Below, piece after piece: positions 53,751-62,831 of a stretch of 64,000 bases of DNA (positions are counted from its first letter, which is position 1; the number at the start of each line of letters is the position of its first letter). Location of the stretch: positions 1,116,001-1,180,000 of the forward strand of contig NZ_JAVDUV010000001.1 in assembly GCF_031456545.1 (NCBI RefSeq). The letters are read 5' to 3'. Source of the stretch: Agromyces sp. 3263. GTDB taxonomy: Bacteria; Actinomycetota; Actinomycetes; Actinomycetales; Microbacteriaceae. The translations under genes and the position numbers were made by a program. The notes beneath the pieces were generated by a model, which made no database searches, was not told the DNA's origin, and was given only the letters and a program-made list of their open reading frames with translations.

Positions 53751-55115
53751 ATGGCCACCACCGCGACCATCACGCCGGCGTCCGCGTCGGTCGACCCGGG
53801 CACACCCGTCTCGTTCACGCTCACCGTGCTCAACGACACGCTGCTCGTGGAGTCGTTCGAGCTCGCGCCGGTCGGGCAGGTCGCGGCGTGGGCGACGGTC
53901 GAGCCCGGCACCCTCACGATCTACCCGGGCAAGTCCGAGACGGCGACCGTCACGGTGCTGGCCCCGCGCTCGCCCGAGTCGATGATCGGCGAGGTGGCGC
54001 TCGGCGTGCGCGCCAGGGCGGTCGAGCAGCCGGATGCGATGGCCGTGGCCGAGACGGTGCTGACGGTGCTGCCCTTCGCGCAGACCGAGGCGGAGCTCGT
54101 GCCTCGGATCGCCCGCGGACGCGGACGCCACCGGGTGCGCGTCGCCGTCGACAACGGCGGCAACACGCAGCTCATCGCGGCGATCGCGGCGACGAGCTCC
54201 GACCGGCTCGGGCTCTCGACGCCTTCCCCCGAGGTGATCATCGATCCCGGGCACACCGAGTTCGTCGACATCGACCTGCGGCCGGTCGCCCGCATCTGGC
54301 GCGGCGACCCGGTCACCCACCAGTACTCCGTGTCGGTCGTGCCCGAGGGACCGCCGCCCGCGTCCGATGCGGCCTGGGCGGCGGCGCTGGCCACCGGCGC
54401 CGGCACGCCCGGCACCGCGACGGCCACCGCGACCGCGACGGCCACCGCGGTCGAGCCGATCGTGCTGCCGGGCAGCTACGTGCAGGAGCGGGTGTTCCCC
54501 AAGTGGCTGTGGAAGCTCCTGCTCGCCCTGCTGCTCCTCCTGCTCCTCCTGCTCGCGCTCTGGTTCCTGCTGCTGAAGCCGGCGATCGAGTCGGCCGCGC
54601 GCAACGCCGTCGAGGAGCCGCTCGCGCAGGCCAATGACAAGTCGGATGCCGCGGCGCAGCAGGCCGACAGCGCCGCCCAGAAGGCGAACGAGGCCCTCGA
54701 GGCCGTGGGCGAGACCCCGGCACCCGTCGTGCCGGTCTCGACGACGACGAGCTCCGACATCGACCTCCGGTTCGAGCTCGTCGATCCGACCGGCGGGGCC
54801 GCCGACGAGAGCGACCGCTGGGAGGTGCCGCCGAACTCGGTCCTGCGCATCACCGACATCCTCGTGAGCAACCCCTTCGGCGACGCGGGCACGATCACGC
54901 TCGAGAACCAGGACGTGCTCGCGCCGATCTTCACGAGCGGCCTCGAGAACTTCCGCGACCTCGACTTCCACTTCGTCACCCCGGTGCAGCTGGGCGACGG
55001 CGACCAGCTCTTCGCCTCGATGACCTGCGCGGCGGCGAGCGGCGCCGGGCCGAACCCCGGACAGTGCACGGCCTCGGTGCTGGTCACCGCGCAGGTCGTG
55101 ACGACGACGGGCTGA
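53751..55115 (+). CDS. Bitopic membrane protein of the CIS locus
   Basis: A 454-aa protein without a signal peptide. The N-terminal 230 residues hold two Ig-like beta domains (SVDPGTPVSFTLTVLNDTLL; DPGHTEFVDIDLRPV). An Ala-Thr repeat (ATATATATATA) precedes one very Leu-rich transmembrane helix (about 252-274). A short coiled coil and an outer beta domain with two cysteines follow (320-454). The topology is N-in, C-out, as in the CisA-like protein at the other end of the locus. I do not recognise a named family. The PAAR gene follows after 10 bp. Confidence 0.75.
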   Translation: MATTATITPASASVDPGTPVSFTLTVLNDTLLVESFELAPVGQVAAWATVEPGTLTIYPGKSETATVTVLAPRSPESMIGEVALGVRARAVEQPDAMAVAETVLTVLPFAQTEAELVPRIARGRGRHRVRVAVDNGGNTQLIAAIAATSSDRLGLSTPSPEVIIDPGHTEFVDIDLRPVARIWRGDPVTHQYSVSVVPEGPPPASDAAWAAALATGAGTPGTATATATATATAVEPIVLPGSYVQERVFPKWLWKLLLALLLLLLLLLALWFLLLKPAIESAARNAVEEPLAQANDKSDAAAQQADSAAQKANEALEAVGETPAPVVPVSTTTSSDIDLRFELVDPTGGAADESDRWEVPPNSVLRITDILVSNPFGDAGTITLENQDVLAPIFTSGLENFRDLDFHFVTPVQLGDGDQLFASMTCAAASGAGPNPGQCTASVLVTAQVVTTTG

Positions 55116-55125
55116 GGCGAGCCGC

Positions 55126-55443
55126 ATGCCCACCGGGCCGGCCCTCCGCGCCGGCGACACCGCCCTCTGCGGGCTCTCCGACGGCCCCAAGCCGCACGTC
55201 GGCGGCCCGATCACGCCCGCGGCCTCGGTGCCGACCGTGCTGATCGGCGGCATGCCGGCCGCCGTCGCCAACGCGATGCCCGGCGGCATCGTGTGCGTGT
55301 CGCCCGCCCCGAACGGCATCGCGCAGGGCAGCATGACGGTGCTCATCGGCGGCTTCCCCGCGGCGCGGGTCGGCGACCTCAGCATGCACGGTCAGCCGAT
55401 CGCCCCCGGCCCCGGCGCTCCGACGGTGATCATCGGCGGATGA
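55126..55443 (+). CDS. cis10: PAAR-like spike tip (Cis10)
   Basis: A 105-aa PAAR-repeat protein. Repeats such as PTVLIGGMPAAV, GSMTVLIGGFPAARVGDLS and GAPTVIIGG form the cone that sharpens the VgrG-like spike. A short GDTALC entry loop replaces an effector domain. It is co-transcribed with the bitopic membrane protein and divergent from the rest of the CIS operon. The stop is followed by a GGATGCCGCG hairpin. Confidence 0.88.
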   Translation: MPTGPALRAGDTALCGLSDGPKPHVGGPITPAASVPTVLIGGMPAAVANAMPGGIVCVSPAPNGIAQGSMTVLIGGFPAARVGDLSMHGQPIAPGPGAPTVIIGG

Positions 55444-55449
55444 GCGCAG

Positions 55450-55484
55450 CGGATGCCGCGGCAGTGGCCTGCACGCGGCATCCG
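55450..55484. terminator. GGATGCCGCG hairpin between convergent PAAR and malG genes
   Basis: CGGATGCCGCG (55450-55460) pairs perfectly with CGCGGCATCCG (55474-55484). It lies 6 bp after the PAAR stop and 10 bp from the malG stop, so it probably ends both transcripts. Confidence 0.65.
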
Positions 55485-55494
55485 TCGCTTCGAC

Positions 55495-56492
55495 CTACTT
55501 GACGGCACCCGCCGTGAGGCCGCCGACGATGTACTTCTGCAGCCAGAGGAACAGTGCCACCACGGGCAGGGCCGCCATGACGGCGCCCGCCGAGAAGGCG
55601 CTCCAGTCCGCGTAGCGCGGGTTCGACACGAGCTTCGTGAGGCCGACGGCGAGCGTCTGCTTCTCGGTGTCGATGAGCAGCACGGATGCCACGACGAACT
55701 CGTTCACCGACGCGATGAACGAGAGCAGCGCGACGACCGCGAGGATCGGCGCAGCGAGCCGCAGGATGATCGTGAAGAAGATGCGCGCGTGGCCGGCGCC
55801 GTCGATCTTGGCCGCCTCGTCGATCGACGCGGGGATGGTGTTGAAGAACCCGTACATGAGGAAGGTGTTCACGCCGAGCGCGCCGCCGAGGTACACCATG
55901 ATCAGGCCGATCTGCGTGTTCAGGCCGATCGCCGGGAACCAGTCGGCGATCGAGCTCATGAGCAGGAAGATCGCGACGACGGCGAGCAGCTGCGGGAACA
56001 TCTGCACGATGACGATCGAGATGAGCCCGAACCGACGCCCGGTGAACCGCATGCGCGAGAACGAGTAGGCCGCGAGGCCGCCGAGGAACACGGTGCCGAC
56101 CGCCGTGATCGACGCGACGAGCAGCGTGTTCGCGAACCACTGCGGGTACGGCACCTGCGGGTCGGTGAGGATCCGGACGTAGCTGTCGAGGCCGATCTTC
56201 GAGAACAGCGCGTTCGACCCGGTCAGGGTGCCCTGCGGGTTCAGCGACGACGAGATCACGAAGACGATCGGGAAGAGCGAGAACAGCACCATGACGATGC
56301 CGACGATGTGGCGCCATCCGGTGGCCCGGAACCAGCGACCGAAGTTGAACGGCCGCTTCGGCAGGTCGTAGCCGGTGCCACCCGCGCCGCCGGCAGTCGA
56401 ATGGGCCCGGGTCGAGGCATCCGTCACTTCGGCGATCTCGCCCGCGATGAGCCCGGCCTGCGTGCCGGGGATCGGCTGCTCGTTGGTGGCCA

Positions 56493-56493
<1 letters not shown>
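55495..56493 (-). CDS. malG: Maltose-type ABC transporter permease MalG
   Basis: A 332-aa inner permease with six transmembrane helices. The ATPase-contact EAA loop is EAAKIDGAGHARIFFTIIL. The first 60 residues are a hydrophilic N-terminal extension. It pairs with MalF to import maltose or maltodextrins; the ATPase MsmK/MalK is not in the window, as often in actinobacteria where one shared ATPase serves many importers. Its ATG overlaps the malF stop by one base (TGATG). Confidence 0.9.
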
Positions 56494-58115
<1,622 letters not shown>

Positions 58116-58146
58116 CCTGCGGCTCTTCTCGTCGGAAACGTGAGCG

Positions 58147-58183
58147 CTCCGGGTCGGATGCCGCAGCGGCATCCGACCCGGAG
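58147..58183. terminator. Perfect 18-bp inverted repeat between malE and malF
   Basis: CTCCGGGTCGGATGCCGC (58147-58164), one A, then GCGGCATCCGACCCGGAG (58166-58183). The arms match at all 18 positions. It lies between the malE stop and the malF start. Such intercistronic hairpins partly terminate or protect the upstream mRNA and give more binding protein than permease, as known for malE-malF in enterobacteria. Confidence 0.8.
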
Positions 58184-58194
58184 TCTCTCGGTAC

Positions 58195-59424
58195 TTACTT
58201 GATGGCGGCCTGGACGTCGGACGTCAGCTTCTGCCACGTCGCGACCGGGTCGGCACCGTTGATGATGTCGGCCTCGGCGATGCCCCAGTACTGCCACACC
58301 GAACCCATGGCGGGGATGGCGGGCATCGGGACGGCCTCGTTGCCGACGGCGGCGAAGCCGGCGATGATCGGGTCCTCGGACGCGGTCTCAGCGGCGGCCG
58401 AGAGGGCGGGCAGCACGTGACCGGCCTCGAAGAGCTCCAGCTGCACGTCTTCGGTGCCGATGTAGTTCACGAGGAAGTCGTTCGCGGCGACCTTGTTCTT
58501 CGACTCGGCGGAGACGAAGAAGCCCTTCACGCCGGCGAACGGCGAGGCGACGTCGGCGGTCGGGCTGGGCACGCTGTCGATGGCGACGTTGACGCCGGCG
58601 TCGATGGCCGAGCCCACGTTCCACGGGCCGGTGAGCCAGAACGCGGCGGTGCCGTCGATGAACGCCTGCTTGGCGATGTCCCCGTCGATGTCGGTGTTGA
58701 AGACGCCGGTGCCGTTCTTGCCCTGGCTGCCGAGCCACGTGGCGAACTGCTCGCCGCCCGAGTTGCCGAGCTGCAGGTCGGTCGGGTCGTAGCCCTCAGC
58801 GCCGCTGCCGAAGACGGGCGAGCCGAATGCGGTCTGGAACGGGTACAGGTGGTAGGGGTTGCCCTCGGCGCCCTGCTCGACCACGAAGGGCTGCGTGAGG
58901 CCGGCGGCCTGGCCCTTGGCGATCATGTCGTCGAAGCTCGTGGCCGCCTCGGGGATGAGGTCGGCGTTGCGGAGCACCGCGATGTTCTCCACCGCGTAGG
59001 GGAGCATGTAGGTGGTGCCCTCGTAGGTCGACGCGTCGATCGCGACCGGGAGGTAGTCGCCCGCGGAGTCGCCGAGCTCGATCGGAGCCACGACGCCGTT
59101 GGTAGAGAGCTCGCCCAGCCAGTCGTGCGCGCCCATGGTGATGTCAGGGCCCTTGCCGGTGGGGACCTGCTGGATGAAGTCGTCCTTGATGTCGGCGTTG
59201 TCCTTGCCGACGAGGTCGACCTTGACACCGGTCTTGTCGGTGTAGGCCTCGGCCGCGCCCTTCAGCGCGTCGACGCGCTCGGCGTCGACCCAGACGGTCA
59301 GCGTGCCGTTCGACGAGGCCTCGCCCTCGGAACCGCTGTCGCCGGACGAGCAGCTCGCCAGGCCGAGCGTCGCGACGACCGCGACGGCCCCGGCAGCGAG
59401 GAGGCTCTTCGTGTTCACCCTCAT
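58195..59424 (-). CDS. malE: Maltose/maltodextrin-type binding lipoprotein MalE
   Basis: A 409-aa solute-binding lipoprotein. The lipobox LASC puts the lipidated Cys at 25. TLTVWVDAERVDALKGAAEAY is the typical start of MalE-like proteins; GAHDWLGELSTNGVVAPIEL and the C-terminal SVWQYWGIAEADIINGADP pattern also fit. It captures the sugar outside the membrane and hands it to MalF-MalG. Expression starts at the promoter 59570-59598 with a LacI-type operator over the start site. Confidence 0.92.
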   Translation of the reverse strand: MRVNTKSLLAAGAVAVVATLGLASCSSGDSGSEGEASSNGTLTVWVDAERVDALKGAAEAYTDKTGVKVDLVGKDNADIKDDFIQQVPTGKGPDITMGAHDWLGELSTNGVVAPIELGDSAGDYLPVAIDASTYEGTTYMLPYAVENIAVLRNADLIPEAATSFDDMIAKGQAAGLTQPFVVEQGAEGNPYHLYPFQTAFGSPVFGSGAEGYDPTDLQLGNSGGEQFATWLGSQGKNGTGVFNTDIDGDIAKQAFIDGTAAFWLTGPWNVGSAIDAGVNVAIDSVPSPTADVASPFAGVKGFFVSAESKNKVAANDFLVNYIGTEDVQLELFEAGHVLPALSAAAETASEDPIIAGFAAVGNEAVPMPAIPAMGSVWQYWGIAEADIINGADPVATWQKLTSDVQAAIK

Positions 59425-59555
59425 TGGTGTGCCCTTCTCAGTGTGCGTGGAGTCGGCGCCTTCGCCTGGTGAGGGAGCTGTGTTCCCCGTTCCGTTGCCG
59501 GAACCGCGCACCGTGCCCGAAAGGCCGTTCTTCCGTATGAATGTGCTCGCGTTTG

Positions 59556-59598
59556 TGCAAGCGATTACAGGTATACCTTGCGTGACGTTCATTACCAA
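59556..59598 (-). promoter_or_regulatory. malE promoter with LacI-type operator
   Basis: Reading the minus strand: -35 TTGGTA (complement of 59593-59598), 17-bp spacer, -10 TATACC (complement of 59570-59575). Directly downstream lies the operator TGTAATCGCTTGCA (complement of 59556-59569), covering the expected start site. The plus-strand form TGCAAGCGATTACA has the central CG of LacI/MalR operators. Repression in the absence of maltodextrin is inferred. No LacI gene lies in the window. Confidence 0.75.
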
Positions 59599-59652
59599 AC
59601 CCGGACGGGCCCATCGATACCGGTTCGTGACCATTCTGTGATCGGCTGGTAC

Positions 59653-59690
59653 TGCAAGCGTTTCCATGATGTATCGAGATGACGTACAGT
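59653..59690 (+). promoter_or_regulatory. GH13 gene promoter with second LacI-type operator
   Basis: TGCAAGCGTTTCCA (59653-59666) matches the malE operator at 11 of 14 positions in the same orientation. It overlaps the weak -35 TTCCAT (59662-59667); a 17-bp spacer leads to -10 TACAGT (59685-59690), seven bases before the ATG. The transcript is probably leaderless or nearly so, as no Shine-Dalgarno sequence precedes the start. Confidence 0.6.
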
Positions 59691-59697
59691 TTCCGTC

Positions 59698-61509
59698 ATG
59701 ACTTCCGAGTGGTGGCGCACTGCCGCGATCTACCAGATCTATCCCCGGTCCTTCGCCGACGCCAACGGCGACGGCATGGGCGACCTCGCCGGCATCACCA
59801 GCCGGCTCGGCGACCTGCAGGACCTCGGCATCGACGCCATCTGGCTCTCGCCCTTCTACACGTCGCCCCAGCGCGACGCCGGCTACGACGTCGCCGACTA
59901 CTGCGACGTCGACCCGCGGTTCGGCACGCTCGCCGACTTCGACGCGATGCTCGCCGAGGCGCACGCCCGCGGCATCCGCGTCATCATCGACCTCGTGCCC
60001 AACCACTCGTCGGACGAGCACGAGTGGTTCCAGGCCGCCCTCGCCGCGTCCGCCGGCAGCGCCGAGCGCGCCCGCTACCTCTTCCGAGACGGCCGTGGCC
60101 CGGCCGGCGACGAGCCGCCCAACAACTGGGAGTCGGTCTTCGGCGGCCCCGCGTGGACGCGCGTCGTCGAGCCCGACGGCACCGCCGGCCAGTGGTACCT
60201 CCACCTCTTCGACAGCTCGCAGCCCGACTTCGACTGGACGAACGAGGAGGTGCGCGAGGAGTTCCGCCGCATCCTGCGCTTCTGGCTCGACCGCGGGGTC
60301 GACGGGTTCCGCGTCGACGTCGCCCACGGCATGATCAAGGCCGACGGCCTCCCCGACTACACCCCGCCCACCGAGGGCGGCAGCATGGGCGGCGCCGGCG
60401 GCGTCGCGGTCGAGGCGGTCGACACGGCCGGCGAGCTCGTCGGTGCCGGGGTCGGCGCGAGCGCTTCGGTCGGCGGCTCGGCTGCGAGCGGCTCGGCTGC
60501 GAGCGGCTCCGCTGCCGGCGCGGCTGCCGCCGCGGCATCCGGCGTCACCCTCGAGCCCGCCATCAGCGACGACGCCGGCGACGGCGCGCCGTACTGGGGT
60601 CAGGACGGCGTCCACGAGATCTACCGCGACTGGCGCAAGGTCCTCGACGAGTACCCCGGCGAGCGCATCCTCGCCGCCGAGGCGTGGGTCGACCCGCTGC
60701 CCCGCGTGGCCAAGTGGGTGCGCCCCGACGAGATGCACCAGGCGTTCAACTTCGCGTACCTCGAGACCCCGTTCGACGCGGCCGCGTTGCGCACGGTCAT
60801 CGACGTCTCGCTCGCCGCCTTCGGCGCGGTCGGCGCGCCCTCGACGTGGGTGCTCTCCAACCACGACGTGGTGCGGCACGCCACCCGCCTGTCGGTGACC
60901 GAGGCGAACCCGCAGGGCCACGGCCTCGGCCCCCGTTCGAAGGGCCTGCCCGAGTACGCCACCGGCCTGCGCCGCGCCCGCGCCGCCACCGCGCTGATGC
61001 TCGCACTGCCCGGCTCGTCCTATCTGTACCAGGGCGAGGAGCTCGGCCTGCCCGAGGTCATCCACCTGCCCGACGACGCGCGCCAGGACCCGACCTGGTT
61101 CCGCACGAACGGCGAGCGCTACGGCCGCGACGGATGCCGCGTGCCCATCCCGTGGGAGGCCGACGCGCACGCCTACGGCTTCGGCCCCGACGGCGACCCA
61201 TGGCTCCCGCAGCCCGCGCAGTGGCGCGAGCTCGCGCGCGACCGCCAGCGCGGCGTGGCCGACTCGACGCTCACGCTCTACCAGGACGCGCTGCGCCTGC
61301 GCCGCGAGCACGACCTCGGCGCCGGATCGGTGGAGTGGCTGCCCGGCTTCCCGGCGACCGCGGTCGCGCTGCGCAACGGCGACGTCGTCGTCGTGGCGAA
61401 CACCGGCTCCGAGCCGGTCGAGCTGCCCGCCGGCGACGTGCTGCTCACGAGCGGCCCGCTCGACGGTCGGTCGCTCCCCCGCGACACGACGGCCTGGCTC
61501 CGCGCCTAG
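59698..61509 (+). CDS. GH13 alpha-glucosidase / oligo-1,6-glucosidase-like enzyme
   Basis: A 603-aa cytosolic glycoside hydrolase. WWRTAAIYQIYPRSFADANG is the classic start; D207 in FRVDVAH is the nucleophile, E328 in LAAEAW the acid-base, and SNHDVVRH holds the third carboxylate. A 60-residue Gly/Ala/Ser-rich insertion (about 227-285) splits the loop between strands 4 and 5, which is unusual. It is divergent from malE-malF-malG and shares LacI-type operators, so it likely cleaves imported maltodextrins. No signal peptide is present. Confidence 0.92.
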   Translation: MTSEWWRTAAIYQIYPRSFADANGDGMGDLAGITSRLGDLQDLGIDAIWLSPFYTSPQRDAGYDVADYCDVDPRFGTLADFDAMLAEAHARGIRVIIDLVPNHSSDEHEWFQAALAASAGSAERARYLFRDGRGPAGDEPPNNWESVFGGPAWTRVVEPDGTAGQWYLHLFDSSQPDFDWTNEEVREEFRRILRFWLDRGVDGFRVDVAHGMIKADGLPDYTPPTEGGSMGGAGGVAVEAVDTAGELVGAGVGASASVGGSAASGSAASGSAAGAAAAAASGVTLEPAISDDAGDGAPYWGQDGVHEIYRDWRKVLDEYPGERILAAEAWVDPLPRVAKWVRPDEMHQAFNFAYLETPFDAAALRTVIDVSLAAFGAVGAPSTWVLSNHDVVRHATRLSVTEANPQGHGLGPRSKGLPEYATGLRRARAATALMLALPGSSYLYQGEELGLPEVIHLPDDARQDPTWFRTNGERYGRDGCRVPIPWEADAHAYGFGPDGDPWLPQPAQWRELARDRQRGVADSTLTLYQDALRLRREHDLGAGSVEWLPGFPATAVALRNGDVVVVANTGSEPVELPAGDVLLTSGPLDGRSLPRDTTAWLRA

Positions 61510-61518
61510 CCCACACAC

Positions 61519-61645
61519 CGAGCGGATGCCGCGGGCCCGCGCCGCGGCATCCGCTCGCCGTGCGGCCCAAGGCTCGCCCCACGGCATCCGCCCGCCCCGC
61601 GGCATCCGCTCGTCCCGCGGCATCCACCCCCCGCGGCATCCGCTC
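61519..61645. repeat. GGATGCCGC hairpin followed by an array of single copies
   Basis: CGAGCGGATGCCGCGG (61519-61534) and CCGCGGCATCCGCTCG (61542-61557) are perfect 16-bp arms around a 7-nt loop, 9 bp after the GH13 stop. Four further CGGCATCC copies follow at about 18-bp spacing (near 61582, 61600, 61619 and 61636). The hairpin fits a terminator; the array does not. Confidence 0.75.
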
Positions 61646-61669
61646 GCGCCGCGGCAGCGCCCCTCCAGA

Positions 61670-61729
61670 ACGCATGAGAATCCGCCGTTCAGCGCGACAG
61701 CACGGCGTATCGAGCGGATTCTCATGCGT
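61670..61729. repeat. Downstream hairpin of element B
   Basis: ACGCATGAGAATCCGC (61670-61685) pairs with GCGGATTCTCATGCGT (61714-61729), perfect over 16 bp, with a 28-nt interior that is not obviously paired. The same outer 15 bp recur in the hairpin at 62737-62798. Confidence 0.9.
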
Positions 61730-61741
61730 CTCGCCGGCACC

Positions 61742-62646
61742 TCATGCCGGTGACGCCGGAACCGCTTCGTGCGGGCCGCGACCGGACCAGAGATGCTCGT
61801 TCCGCGCGACCAGCGCGAGAATTCCTGCGCACGTCCGATCCCAATCGTGAACGACCTGCCGGTAGCTGAGTCGGAGGACGAGGTACCCGCGAGTCACGAG
61901 CTCGAAGTCGCGGCGGCGGTCCTCGTCGAACGCGGTGCCGGTGTGGAACGCGCGTCCGTCGACCTCGATGACCAGCCGGTCGCTGACGAGAATGTCGACG
62001 CGGCCGGCCCCGTCGATGACGACTTGCACGCGGTGCCTGATCCTCCGCGACCGGAGGAACAATCGAACCGCGCCTCGAGACCCGACTGGGCTTCCGCGTC
62101 CGCGCGGTCGAGCAGGCCGCGCCTCGACGGCGGCATCCAGGCGCGGACGAGGTCGAGATGCTGCAGTGACAGGGTCCCGGCGGCGAGAGCGGAGTCCACC
62201 GAGGCGATCGCAGTCGCGACATCCGTGCATGCGAACATCTCGGCCAGGGCGACCGTGATCAGGTCCGCTGCTCGGTCGAACGGACCTCGTCGGCTGTAGT
62301 GCACGCAGACGCGGTCGCGCGTGCGATCGAGCGGCTGGCGACGGTCGTGTGGCGCGAAGAGCCGCCCCGTCGAGTACCGGACTCGCACGTGAAGCTGCGC
62401 GTCGTCGGCGACCCAGAGCCCCCGGACACGTGCGACGGTCGCTGCGGTCGCCACCCCGCCCACTCTCACCGCTCGCACCACATCCAGGGGCGCCTCGGGC
62501 GTCGCGAACCAGCCGTTTCGGATCCGAACGACGTCACCGCGTCGCAGCGCACGCTCGAGGTCGGCCGGATTGCATCCGGCCGCCACCAAGCTCGCACGCG
62601 CCGCGACCCCACCTTGTTGGCGGATGACCGCCGTCATCGATTCCAC
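61742..62646 (-). pseudogene. AbiEi-like/DUF559 nuclease-type gene with one frameshift
   Basis: The N-terminal frame runs from 62646 (MESMTAVIRQQGGVAARASL, with RNGWFATPEAPLDVVRAVR) through an AbiEi-like winged helix and central domain to about 62067. The C-terminal half continues in another frame to 61742 and holds a complete DUF559/Vsr-like PD-(D/E)XK core: GRVDILVSDRLVIEVDGRAFH, then DEDRRRDFELVTRGYLVLRL. One extra C at TTCGA (complement of 62063-62067) would restore EARFRLFLRSRR, the usual family sequence. So one base is missing by mutation or by sequencing error. Ribosomal frameshifting cannot be excluded. Confidence 0.75.
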
Positions 62647-62736
62647 GGGTCGAGTGTGGCGCCCCTCCGGCCTCCAGCCGGGTCGGTGCCCCGATCTGTG
62701 GAAAGCGGCGAGCCGGACCTCGGGCCTGCGGACGAC

Positions 62737-62798
62737 AACGCATGAGAATCCGTCGAATGCCCTGCATCAGCAGGACATCGGCAGGATTCTCATGCGTT
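62737..62798. repeat. Upstream hairpin of element B
   Basis: AACGCATGAGAATCC (62737-62751) pairs perfectly over 15 bp with GGATTCTCATGCGTT (62784-62798). Inside, CCTGC-ATCA-GCAGG (62761-62774) makes a second small hairpin. The outer arms repeat those at 61670-61729. Confidence 0.9.
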
Positions 62799-62831
62799 CT
62801 GCGGGGCAGATGGCGCGTTGCGCGCGCCGGG

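Larger units (their letters stand above)
31157..55443. other. Contractile injection system (CIS/eCIS) locus
   Basis: About 24 kb holds a phage-tail-like contractile injection system: sheath, two tube proteins, LysM hub protein, VgrG-like spike, gp25, baseplate J and tail-I proteins, PAAR tip, AAA ATPase and cap protein. The DUF4157 marker of extracellular CIS is also present. Most genes lie on the minus strand and overlap by 1-14 bp. Head, capsid, terminase, integrase and holin genes are absent, which separates it from a prophage. In Streptomyces the related system is intracellular and affects cell death and differentiation; whether that applies here is not known. Confidence 0.9.
61670..62798. 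mobile_element. Element B: hairpin-bracketed, frameshifted AbiEi-like nuclease gene
   Basis: A 1129-bp unit in the gap between two convergent genes. A 60-bp hairpin (61670-61729), a minus-strand AbiEi/DUF559-type gene (61742-62646) and a second hairpin (62737-62798) with the same 15-16 bp arms make up the unit. The gene starts 90 bp from its upstream hairpin and stops 12 bp from the downstream one, matching element A. Arm sequence differs from element A, but both share the GAATCC core. No transposase is seen. Confidence 0.5.

Noticed and set aside
31157-55443. Reading the phage-like genes as a prophage
   Set aside because: No capsid, portal, terminase, integrase or lysis genes; instead AAA ATPase, DUF4255 cap and DUF4157 genes typical of CIS.
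59425-61740. Upstream half of a 1181-codon minus-strand frame joined to malE
   Set aside because: The part beyond 59424 runs antisense to the GH13 gene and through the divergent promoter. MalE starts with its own lipoprotein signal at 59424.
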